Of a stretch of 64,000 nucleotides of DNA, positions 9,490-17,057 are shown in pieces. Location of the stretch: assembly GCF_001693385.1 (NCBI RefSeq), contig NZ_CP016428.1, forward strand, positions 5,828,001 through 5,892,000, written 5' to 3'. Position numbers and translations under genes: made by a program. The notes under the pieces were generated by a model. The model was given only the letters and a program-made list of their open reading frames with translations. It ran no database searches and was not told where the DNA came from. The stretch comes from Bradyrhizobium icense. Lineage in GTDB: Bacteria > Pseudomonadota > Alphaproteobacteria > Rhizobiales > Xanthobacteraceae. Positions within the stretch are counted from its first letter, which is position 1, and the number at the start of each line of letters is the position of its first letter.

Positions 9490-9630
9490 TCAGAATGGAC
9501 GACGCTTGCGCGCTCCCGGTGTTGCCTGATGCGACCTTGGTGATTGGACACTGGCCCAAGCAAGAGCAGCGGCGAAAATCATGAAGACCGAGATGACAGC
9601 TGCGGAAACCAAGAGCGCATCGGCGGGCAT
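9490..9630 (-). CDS. Small single-helix membrane protein upstream of fixN
   Basis: A 46-residue ORF. It has one hydrophobic helix (LLVSAAVISVFMIFAAALAWASV) and a short basic tail (RKRRPF). GGAGG stands five bases before the ATG, and a FixK box lies about 55 bases upstream. These two signals suggest a real, oxygen-regulated gene. No family is recognised. Its place just before fixNOQP suggests an accessory role in the oxidase or in respiration, which is only inference. Confidence 0.7.
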   Translation of the reverse strand: MPADALLVSAAVISVFMIFAAALAWASVQSPRSHQATPGARKRRPF

Positions 9631-9684
9631 GACGACCTCCATTGAAGCTGATGCGAATATATCGCCATTTCAACAGAGACGTCT

Positions 9685-9698
9685 TTGACCTTGATCAA
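9685..9698 (-). promoter_or_regulatory. FixK/Fnr box before the small membrane protein
   Basis: TTGACCTTGATCAA matches the FixK pattern TTG(A/C)-N6-(T/G)CAA. The centre is about 61 bases before the ATG at 9630, giving a predicted leader near 20 bases, as for the fixN box. It lies between the fixK1 stop and the small ORF, so that ORF probably has its own low-oxygen promoter. Confidence 0.82.
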
Positions 9699-9729
9699 AC
9701 GAGGACAAAAGAACCCTGCGCGACGCGCT

Positions 9730-10449
9730 TCAACTTACGCCCGCAGACAACGCTTCGGCGCGCGGGGCATCCAACAGGACGACGCCACTCGCAAAGGTTT
9801 GGATGACACCATCACGTTCGAGCTTCGAGAAGGTACGGCTCACCGTCTCGATGGTGAGCCCCAGATGATCCGCGATGTCCAGCCTTTTCATCGGCAGCGG
9901 CAGAATTTCTCCGCCACGTCCAATTCCACTCAGTCGGTCGCGCCAGCCGATCAGGAAGCTCGCTATCTTCTCTTCGGCGGAGCGCCGTCCGAGCAAGACC
10001 ATATGTTCCTGTGCCCGGGCCAGCTCGTGGCCCGCCAATTCGACCATGCGGCGCAGCAACTGCGGCCGTTTCTCGGCGAATGTCGCGAATGACTCCTTGG
10101 GGAACTGACACAGCGTGACACGGCCGACCGCGTCAGCGGAGAATTCGTGGTGCGGCAAGCCGGGGAGCCCGAGGAAATCGCCTGGCAATGCAAAACCGAC
10201 GATCTGCCGCCGACTGTCCGGCAACAGCTTGTAGAGGCGCAGGGTACCCGCATGCACGCTGAAGAACGACGTTGCTATGTTTGCCTGTGCGAACACGGTG
10301 GCGCCTGATTCGAAACGAACATGCCGCGACAGCTGCGCCAATTCGCGCAATTCGGTCTTGTCGAGCGCTGCGCAGATGGCAAAGCCCCTCGCCGTGCAAT
10401 CGTGACACGATCGACAATGCATTCCTTCCCCCAAAACCGAAATCTTCAC
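9730..10449 (-). CDS. fixK1: Fnr/FixK1-type transcription regulator with Fe-S cysteines
   Basis: A 239-residue Crp/Fnr family activator. The N-terminus has Cys12, Cys15, Cys18 and Cys26, and Cys114 lies in the sensor domain. This is the Fnr arrangement for an oxygen-labile 4Fe-4S cluster, unlike the cluster-free FixK2 elsewhere in the window. The cyclic-nucleotide-binding-like fold includes RRQIVGFALPGDFLGL. The C-terminal winged helix DIADHLGLTIETVSRTFSKLERDGVI matches the FixK/Fnr recognition helix, consistent with the TTGA...TCAA boxes nearby. I call it FixK1 because of the cysteines and size; FnrN or AnrF are equivalent names. A near-perfect FixK box lies upstream. Confidence 0.88.
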   Translation of the reverse strand: MKISVLGEGMHCRSCHDCTARGFAICAALDKTELRELAQLSRHVRFESGATVFAQANIATSFFSVHAGTLRLYKLLPDSRRQIVGFALPGDFLGLPGLPHHEFSADAVGRVTLCQFPKESFATFAEKRPQLLRRMVELAGHELARAQEHMVLLGRRSAEEKIASFLIGWRDRLSGIGRGGEILPLPMKRLDIADHLGLTIETVSRTFSKLERDGVIQTFASGVVLLDAPRAEALSAGVS

Positions 10450-10535
10450 GCGTCCCTCCGATTGCCGCCTGCAGGCCTCATGGGCGCGTTTCCCTGCGGG
10501 TCGATGCAGTGTAGCGTCCGTAGGGATGAGGTGTT

Positions 10536-10549
10536 GTGATGCAGATCAA
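10536..10549 (-). promoter_or_regulatory. Near-match FixK box upstream of fixK1
   Basis: The minus strand reads TTGATCTGCATCAC, which matches the FixK pattern except for the last base. It lies 87 bases before the fixK1 ATG, giving a predicted leader near 50 bases. Activation of fixK1 by FixK2, or autoregulation, would fit known rhizobial circuits, but one mismatch keeps this tentative. Confidence 0.45.
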
Positions 10550-11721
10550 TCGCCGGAGGACGCCCTGAGGCTGCGTCGTTCCGCGCCCCACGGAGGTCGT
10601 TAAGGGCGCGAGCTCGAGCTTGTCAATGAGATCCAGGGGGCACCTCGCTTGACGCGCTCCAGATCGAGGCGCCCCGCTATCGCAGGTCTCGGGCCTGCTG
10701 CACCATCCCCTGAACGGACGGTCAGCCTGCTCGTGCCGCTGGTCAGCATCATTATCAAGGCCTGACCAAACCCGCAGCTAGCCAGCTCCCACTAAGATCC
10801 CACTTAAGCTGCCTGTTGAACAGAGCAGGATCGCGACGAAGAAACCTCCCTGAAGCCGATTCTTAACCCTCCCTCCCATCGCAGATTTCGTAAGATCCGG
10901 CTGGAGTCTGCGCAACAGCCGGGTCACCCCGAAGGCGGCGCGGGCACCGGCCATGTGATCGTTGGACGATGACTTCAGGATCGACGCCAAACTCCGGCGG
11001 GCCCGCCGCGAAGCGTGCCGCTTCGCAAGACTGCGACCCTATGAGGAAAACGCCCTCGGCCAACTCGTTCGCCGTCAAGGAGGTGGCTGGGTGTTACACT
11101 ATGATTCCTCACTCCGCCGGTCCTCACGAAGTTCGATTCATTCAAGGACGAGCGTTCGCTCCCGGCGAATATATCTCGATCGGCGGTCTAATCGGGTCGC
11201 CGCCGTGCGGGGTCCGCGAGGGAGCAAGGAAGGCGGAAGTGCCGTTCCACCTCACCAATCCGAATTGTGGAATATTGTGTTGGTTTGGACTGTCCGGATC
11301 AATCCAATCTCGGATTTCGTGTTGGAGTCACCAGCCGCGTGCGCGACTATCCTTTCGAGGCCATGCTGCCGATGGTGCCCAGTCACCCCCTGGCGTTGTA
11401 CTGGCTGATCGACCGCGCACCACCTCTTGGGAGAAACGACCGATCAAGCATGCCTGACGAGCACCCGATTCGTGCTCACCCAAGTGCGCGAACGTTTGGC
11501 TGCGTTGCTCGGAATCGACTGAACTACTGGCCCCCGGAGAGGGAAGGCCGCTATAGAACCCACACGAACCAATGCTCCACCAGAGATCGCCGTTCAATAC
11601 GACAATCCGGATGGCCCGCATTCGTCATAGGGATACTTCGGAGGATGGGGCGCCCGATCCGAACGAGCTGCTCAACTCATTGACCTCAAGCGACTGCCGG
11701 TCATACGCGGCACTGCTGCGA
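10550..11721. other. Gene-poor stretch, no gene recognised
   Basis: About 1.2 kb between fixK1 and the CBS protein. Several overlapping frames are open on both strands, but none shows a recognised family, a convincing ribosome site or a consistent coding pattern. Short runs such as HEVRFIQGRAFAPGEYISI near 11117-11175 (plus) could be fragments of lost genes. I could not identify them. Confidence 0.5.
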
Positions 11722-12162
11722 TCAGACTCGGTCAGCGTCCGCCGCGGCGCAATCCTGCAGCGCCCGCATCACGTCCTTCCGCGAAATAATGCCGGCAAGC
11801 CGCTGCTCGCTGTCGAGCACTGGCATGCTGCGGAGTCGGTGGTTGACCATCAGCTCCAGCACGCGGGTCAGCCTGGTTTCGGGAGCGACATAAATGAATT
11901 CCGCTGTCATCAGATCAACGGCAGTCCGCAGCATCAGGTCGCGATAGCTCGGGATGATGCGCGCCGGCGTGAAAACGAAGCAGGACAGGTAGTCAAACTT
12001 GGAGATGACGCCGACCACCTGCGATCCGTCCATGACCGGATAGGCGTTGAAATCCTGCTTCTCGAAGAGATCGCCGAGTTCGCACATCGTCATATCGCGC
12101 GCAACCATCCTAGGCTCGCGCGTCATGTAATCGGCAACCGTCTGCTCGAGAAACTTGTACAA
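11722..12162 (-). CDS. CBS-domain protein
   Basis: A 146-residue protein made of two CBS motifs that together form one Bateman module. Examples are VADYMTREPRMVARDMTM with DFNAYPVMDGSQVVGVISKFD, and AVDLMTAEFIYVAPETRL with RSMPVLDSEQRLAGIISRKD. Such modules usually bind adenine nucleotides and act as energy sensors. There is no attached catalytic domain. The start at 12162 is TTG with GAGG upstream; the ATG 12 codons further in is an alternative. It is divergent from fixL, and similar CBS genes occur near fix loci, so a role in low-oxygen adaptation is possible. Confidence 0.85.
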   Translation of the reverse strand: MYKFLEQTVADYMTREPRMVARDMTMCELGDLFEKQDFNAYPVMDGSQVVGVISKFDYLSCFVFTPARIIPSYRDLMLRTAVDLMTAEFIYVAPETRLTRVLELMVNHRLRSMPVLDSEQRLAGIISRKDVMRALQDCAAADADRV

Positions 12163-12347
12163 GGCGAAATCCTCGCTGTCGACGGCGTCACTTCAAGCAC
12201 GCGGGGCGGCCGCGCACATTGAGCGAGGTCAAACGGATGAAATCGGCGCGATCTACATATTTTCTCGCCCTTGAGTGGGGCCGGGCATTCGGCCCATAAT
12301 CGGGAAAATCTCAACCGAATCCGCGCTCCGGAATTGGACAAGGACAA

Positions 12348-13878
12348 TTGAGCGGCATAGCTCCCTTCCCGTGTGACGACAGCAGCCACGATCAGCGCTT
12401 TCGGCTGGGTGCCGACGGCGCTGGCGTCGGCGGCTGGGATATCGATCTGTCCACCAGGGAGTTGTTCTGGTCGAATACCGCGCGAAAACTGTTCGGCGTT
12501 TCCAATGCCGCTGCGGTCAGCTACGACCTGTTCCTTTCGCTGCTCGAGCCTGAGGACCGCGAGCGAACCGAGCAGGCGATCTCCCGTTCACTCGAGACCG
12601 TCGTTTGACCTCTCCTACCGGCTAAGACCCGAGGACGGCGGCAGCCATTGGGTCCGCGCCCGCGGCAGCGTCATCAGGGACAAGGATGGCATTCCGTCCC
12701 ACCTTTCCGGCGTCGTGCTCGACCTCGACGAGGAGAAGCGGCTCGAGGAGGACCTGCGCACGCGCGAACGGCACCTGCAGTTGATACTGGAGACCATCCC
12801 GGACGCGATGATCGTCATCGACGGCCGCGGCATCATGCAGTTCTTCTCGAGCGCGGCGGAACGCCAGTTCGGCTACCTCCAGAGCGAGGCAATCGGCCAG
12901 AATGTCAGCATGCTGATGCCCGAGCCCGACCGTTCACGCCATGACGGCTATATGGCGCGATACGCCGCCACCGGCGAGCGGCACATCATCGGCAGCGGCC
13001 GCATCGTCACCGGTCAGCGCAAGGACGGCACCACCTTCCCGATGCACCTGTCGATCGGCGAGATGCAATCCGGCGGCATGCCCTATTTTACCGGCTTCGT
13101 CCGCGACCTCACTGAGCATCAGCAGACCCAGGCGCGGCTGCAGGAATTGCAGTCGGAGCTCGTCCACATGTCACGGCTGAGCGCGATGGGAGAGATGGGT
13201 TCTGCATTGGCACATGAGCTTATCCAGCCGCTGGCTGCCATCAGCAACTATGTGAAGGGCTCGCGCCGGCTGCTTGCCGCGAGCCCCGATCCGAACCGCG
13301 CTAGAATCGAGAACGCGATGGATCGCGCCGCGGAACAGGCGATCCGCGCCGGGCAGATCATGCGGCGGCTGCGCGATTTCGTCGCCCGCGGCGAATCCGA
13401 AAAGCGCGTCGAGAGTCTTTCGAAGATGATCGAAGAAGCCGGCGCGCTTGGCCTAGCCGGTGCGCGCGAACAGGACGTGCGAATCCGCTTCAGCCTGGAC
13501 CCGCAGCATGACCATGTCCTGGTCGACCGCGTCCAGATCCAGCAGGTGCTGGTCAATCTGTTCCGCAACGCGCTGGAAGCCATGGCCCAGTCCGCACGGC
13601 GCGAGCTCATCGTCTCTAACCGGCCGATCGACGAGGACATGACCGAAGTCTCGGTGTTCGACACCGGTCACGGATTCCCCGAAGATGTGGAAAAGCACCT
13701 GTTCCAGACCTTCTTTACGACCAAAGAAACCGGCATGGGGGTCGGGCTGTCGATCAGCCGCTCCATCATCGAGGCCCATGGCGGCAGGATGTGGGCCGAA
13801 TCCGATGACGCAGGCGGCGCGACGTTTCGCTTCACCCTGCCGGCGGCACCCAACGAGAGTTTGAAAGATGGCAACTAG
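12348..13878 (+). pseudogene. fixL: Oxygen sensor kinase FixL, frameshifted
   Basis: FixL is the haem-PAS histidine kinase that phosphorylates FixJ when oxygen is low. The start is TTG at 12348 with AAGGA upstream. The first PAS domain (VGGWDIDLSTRELFWSNTARKLFG) runs in one frame and stops at about 12608. The rest continues in another frame from about FDLSYRL: the haem PAS with RSRHDGYMARY and GRIVTGQRKDGTTFPMHLSIGEM, the H-box, N-box NLFRNALEAM and G-box GMGVGLSISRSI. One extra base or two missing bases near 12600 explains the break. The H-box reads HELIQPLAA where FixL normally has HELNQPLAA. The C-terminus overlaps fixJ by 11 bases. It is either a decaying copy or carries a sequencing error. 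Confidence 0.88.
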
Positions 13879-14485
13879 AGGAAATGTCTACGTCATCGAC
13901 GATGATGAGGCGATGCGTGACTCGCTGCACTTCTTGCTCGATTCCGCGGATTTTGAGGTCAGTGTGTTCGAGACGGCGCAGAAATTCCTCGATCACCTTT
14001 CCACCACCGAATTCGGCTGTGTGGTCTCGGACGTCCGCATGCCCGGCATCGATGGCGTCGAATTGCTAAAGCGCCTCAAGGTGAGCCGCGCATCCTTGGC
14101 CGTCATCATCATGACCGGCCATGGCGACGTCCCCCTCGCCGTCGAGGCGATGAAACTCGGTGCGGTCGATTTCCTGGAGAAGCCGTTCGAGGATTGCCGC
14201 CTGGTCGCGATGATCGACGCCGCGCTCCGGCAGGCTGAAGCCGGCGCCCGCGACGAGGCAATGACGCAGGACATCGCCGCGCGGGTCGCCGCGCTGAGCC
14301 AGCGCGAGCGGCAGGTGATGGAGGGATTGGTGGCTGGCCTGTCCAATAAGATGATCGCACGCGACTACAATATCAGCCCGCGCACCATCGAGGTCTACCG
14401 AGCCAACATGATGACCAAGATGCAGGCTTCGAGTCTTTCGGAACTCGTCCGCCTCGCCATGCGAGCCGGGGCGCTTAAAGATTGA
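13868..14485 (+). CDS. fixJ: Response regulator FixJ
   Basis: A 205-residue FixJ, the length I recall for the B. japonicum protein. The receiver domain has the acidic pair in VYVIDDDEAMRDS, the phosphoacceptor aspartate in VVSDVRMPGIDG, the threonine in IIMTGHGDV and the lysine in FLEKPFED. The C-terminal LuxR-type helix-turn-helix reads LSQRERQVMEGLVAGLSNKMIARDYNIS and onward. Phosphorylated FixJ activates fixK2 in rhizobia. The gene overlaps the fixL end, so it depends on fixL translation or transcription. It is intact although fixL is not. Confidence 0.95.
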   Translation: MATRGNVYVIDDDEAMRDSLHFLLDSADFEVSVFETAQKFLDHLSTTEFGCVVSDVRMPGIDGVELLKRLKVSRASLAVIIMTGHGDVPLAVEAMKLGAVDFLEKPFEDCRLVAMIDAALRQAEAGARDEAMTQDIAARVAALSQRERQVMEGLVAGLSNKMIARDYNISPRTIEVYRANMMTKMQASSLSELVRLAMRAGALKD

Positions 14486-14570
14486 GCTGAATCAAGTCGG
14501 CCCCGCTGGAAGGCCTTATGGATGCTCTGATCGACCGCATGGCTGATCAGAAAGCCGCATAAATCCTGTG

Positions 14571-14968
14571 ATGCCCTCACCCAACAGAACGCCCCTTGTC
14601 TACGTCGTCGATGATGACACCGACGTGCTCGGATCGCTGCGCTTTCTCCTGGAAACCGACGGTTTTGTGTACGCACTTTCCGCAGCGGCGAGGCGCTCCT
14701 GAACGCCATGACTATGGGCTGCGCCGATTGCTTCGTGATCGACTACAAGATGCCGGGCATGAGCGGCATCGACCTTGCCAGTCTCTTGCGCCGGCGCGAT
14801 ATCGATACGCCGATCATCCTGATCACCGGTCACCCCGACGCGTCCATTCCGGCCAAAGCAGCAGTCGCCGGTATTCGCCATGTGCTGGTCAAGCCCCATG
14901 TCGAGGACAGCCTTTCCTCCCATATCTGGGACGCGATCAACACGGAGCGGCGGCCCTCTGCGTACTGA
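14571..14968 (+). pseudogene. Single-domain response regulator of the fixJ-fixK2 interval, frameshifted
   Basis: A receiver-only response regulator lies between fixJ and fixK2, the place of the B. japonicum regulator I recall as bll2758. The ATG at 14571 begins PLVYVVDDDTDVLGSLRFLLETDGF in one frame, which stops at 14702. From about 14672 the homologous sequence continues one frame over as RTFRSGEALLNAM, then CFVIDYKMPGMSG with the phosphoacceptor Asp, ILITGHPD and VLVKPHVED. A one-base deletion after the codons for DGF accounts for this. Either the gene is dead or this is a base-calling error. Confidence 0.8.
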
Positions 14969-14994
14969 AACCGGCACAGCTCCGGGATTCTACG

Positions 14995-15016
14995 TAAGGC
15001 ATTGCCCCTAAGGCAT
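14995..15016. promoter_or_regulatory. Direct repeat upstream of fixK2
   Basis: TAAGGCAT occurs twice, at 14995-15002 and 15009-15016, 14 bases apart start to start and about 70 bases before the fixK2 ATG. In B. japonicum fixK2 is activated by FixJ, so this repeat is a candidate operator. I cannot confirm that it fits the FixJ consensus. Confidence 0.3.
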
Positions 15017-15083
15017 GGAGCGGAATTTCCCAGCCGTTTTGTTCCACCTACCAGTTCGCCATCCGCTGCACAGGAGTTGGCTC

Positions 15084-15773
15084 ATGCTCACCCGATCGAC
15101 CGCCCCGTCCCTCAACGTCAACCGAGCCGCTCCCGGCGCGTTTGGGCCTGTCGAACCGTTTTTCGGCTTCACGGGCCATGCTGGCCTGATCGCCACGGAG
15201 TTCACCTACGGCAAGGACGAGGAAATCTACGGTGAGGACGAGCCGGCGGAATATGTTTACCAGGTCGTTCGCGGCGCGGTGCGCACCTACAAGCTGCTGT
15301 CCGACGGACGTCGTCAAATCGGCGCGTTCCATTTGCCTGGCGACGTGTTCGGGCTGGAGTCCGGCACCAAGCACCGCCTGGCCGCCGAAGCCATCATCGA
15401 CAGCACCGTGCGCCTGTTGAAGCGCCGCAGCGTCGAACAGGCGGCCGGCACCGACGTCCGGGTCGCCCACAAGCTCTGGACCATGACGGCTGATGACCTC
15501 AAGCGCGCCGAGGAGCACATGCTGCTGCTTGGTCGCAAAAGCGCGATGGAACGAGTCGCCAACTTCCTCCTGGAGATGGACTGCCGCCTCACGGTGGCCG
15601 GCATGATGGCGCTCCCGATGTGCCGCCGCGACATCGGCGATTATCTCGGGCTTACGCTGGAAACGGTGTCACGTGCCCTGTCTCAATTGAACGACGAAGG
15701 CGTGCTGGGCTTTTCCGGTGCCCGCCAGATCGTGCTGCGCAACCGCCAGCGCCTGCGCAACATGGATATCTGA
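15084..15773 (+). CDS. fixK2: Crp/Fnr regulator FixK2
   Basis: A 229-residue Crp/Fnr activator without the N-terminal iron-sulfur cysteines. The sensor domain (RRQIGAFHLPGDVFGLESG) leads to the DNA-binding block ALPMCRRDIGDYLGLTLETVSRA. Cys180 in PMCRRDIG corresponds to the redox-sensitive Cys183 described for B. japonicum FixK2. The ATG at 15084 was chosen because AGGAG stands eight bases before it; the upstream open frame has no family-like sequence. As the last gene of fixL-fixJ-regulator-fixK2, it should act on the TTGA...TCAA boxes in this window. Confidence 0.92.
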   Translation: MLTRSTAPSLNVNRAAPGAFGPVEPFFGFTGHAGLIATEFTYGKDEEIYGEDEPAEYVYQVVRGAVRTYKLLSDGRRQIGAFHLPGDVFGLESGTKHRLAAEAIIDSTVRLLKRRSVEQAAGTDVRVAHKLWTMTADDLKRAEEHMLLLGRKSAMERVANFLLEMDCRLTVAGMMALPMCRRDIGDYLGLTLETVSRALSQLNDEGVLGFSGARQIVLRNRQRLRNMDI

Positions 15774-16219
15774 TCGGCCTCATTATGGCGAAGCCAAGTC
15801 GAGCGGATTCAGGTTGGCCGATGTGTTAAGCAGTCGCTCCAACCCGAAGCATTCCGGCGCGTTGACGAAGATCAAGTGATGCCGGTCGTGAGGCCAAAAC
15901 AATGCGCAGGCCATAGATGTCGCCAAACGAAAGTTTTGCGAGATGCATGGTGTTCGCGATTGGACGTTGCATCCGACCGGCTCAAGGTAACGGGAGCGCA
16001 GCCGACGGCAGATCGCAATTGAACGCGATCGCCGCCTCGCCTCCGCCCGCCTGGTCCGCGAGCAGGGGGCTTGATGTTGCACCGCCTGCCGAGACCTGGC
16101 CACTTACCTTGCGAGGTTTGTTCATGGAGTAGGAGAAGCTAGAGGCGCTTTGGAACGCCCGCGGTGATAAGAAAGCCTTCATATGGCGGCCGGGAATGAA
16201 ACTGCCCAAGTCTCTATGA
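15774..16219. other. Intergenic region, no gene recognised
   Basis: About 450 bp between fixK2 and cspA. A minus-strand frame near 15790-15900 is open (for example RHHLIFVNAPECFGLERLL), but it has no start, ribosome site or family I recognise. It may be a gene remnant. Confidence 0.45.
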
Positions 16220-16423
16220 TCAACCGATCACGACCTTTTCGGCCCGACTACGTCCGGTCCTGCGGTCTACACCGATTTCATAGCTTACGCGGTCTCCTTG
16301 CTTGGGCGTTACACCTGGCAACAAGCTGCTCACGTGGAAGAATAGGTCTTCACCGCCGGTGTCAGGCGCTATAAAGCCGAAACCCTTATCGTCCTTAAAC
16401 AACTTCACCTTGCCTTGGGGCAT
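16220..16423 (-). CDS. cspA: Cold-shock family protein
   Basis: A 67-residue CSD protein that binds single-stranded RNA and DNA. The RNP1-like motif GFGFIAPD and RNP2-like DLFFHVSSL are both present, within the normal small-protein length. The C-terminus [12 protein letters not shown] is typical of alphaproteobacterial Csp paralogues. GGAGAGGAG precedes the ATG. It stands alone, and the exact paralogue cannot be named from sequence. Confidence 0.92.
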   Translation of the reverse strand: MPQGKVKLFKDDKGFGFIAPDTGGEDLFFHVSSLLPGVTPKQGDRVSYEIGVDRRTGRSRAEKVVIG

Positions 16424-16458
16424 GTTCTCCTCTCCGAATCACTTAAATTAACGGCGTA

Positions 16459-17007
16459 TCAGATCATTAAACTCGACATACCTGCTCGCCTCAAGTGATT
16501 TGCGGAATTAGGATTAGCTTTAGTGCGCCAGCTCCGCCGCGTTGAGCCGTGATAACAGCAATGCAGCCGGCAATCCCTGACGACGCCTTTCGACAATGGC
16601 ACCTGCCGATAGGCGCAGCGATCTTCCAGCGCGAACAGATCGCCCTGTCTTTGCCGAACGACGACGGTTCGCTCGCGAGACGAGGAAGCAAAAGTGTTCT
16701 CCGGCCTGATCTCACGCGACCAGGCAAGAGCATGCCAATGGTCCGGATGCGCATCGCCCGTTCGCAAATCCACCGATACTTCGGCGGCTCCGGTTCCCAA
16801 AATCTGCAACGCTCGACTCAATAACTCCACCGAGATGGATCGAGAGATTTCGTCCGGCGTCTCGTTCACCTGGATCGTTTGGGCGTTGCTTCCGACGAAC
16901 TCCAGGATCGTTTTCTCGCCATCACGCCACATCGCCCCGACAAGCGAGAAATTCACGCAACGGGGCTCCTCCTTTCCAAAGCGGGTGCAGTTGATGCAGA
17001 AACGCAT
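16459..17007 (-). pseudogene. Rieske-like protein fragment with a lost iron ligand
   Basis: A 182-residue ORF with GGGAG before its ATG. The N-terminal half (MRFCINCTRFGKEEPRC) is not recognised. The C-terminal part is a Rieske 2Fe-2S domain start: GDLFALEDRCAYRQVPLSKG followed by CRLHCCYHG. The first ligand pair should read CxH, but here it is CAYR, so one histidine ligand is replaced by tyrosine. After CYHG the sequence becomes STRRSWRTK and soon stops, where family members continue for over 200 residues. The domain therefore cannot carry a normal cluster. It lies between metE and cspA and is most likely decaying. Confidence 0.6.
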
Positions 17008-17057
17008 CGGCGCTCCCTGTGAAAAAAGGCGCCGGACATCGGCGATTGCCTCGGGGA

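Noticed and set aside
11267..11683. Frame starting MEYCVGLDC, reminiscent of IS110 transposases (MEYYVGLDV)
   Set aside because: Similarity ends after about eight residues and no catalytic motif follows.
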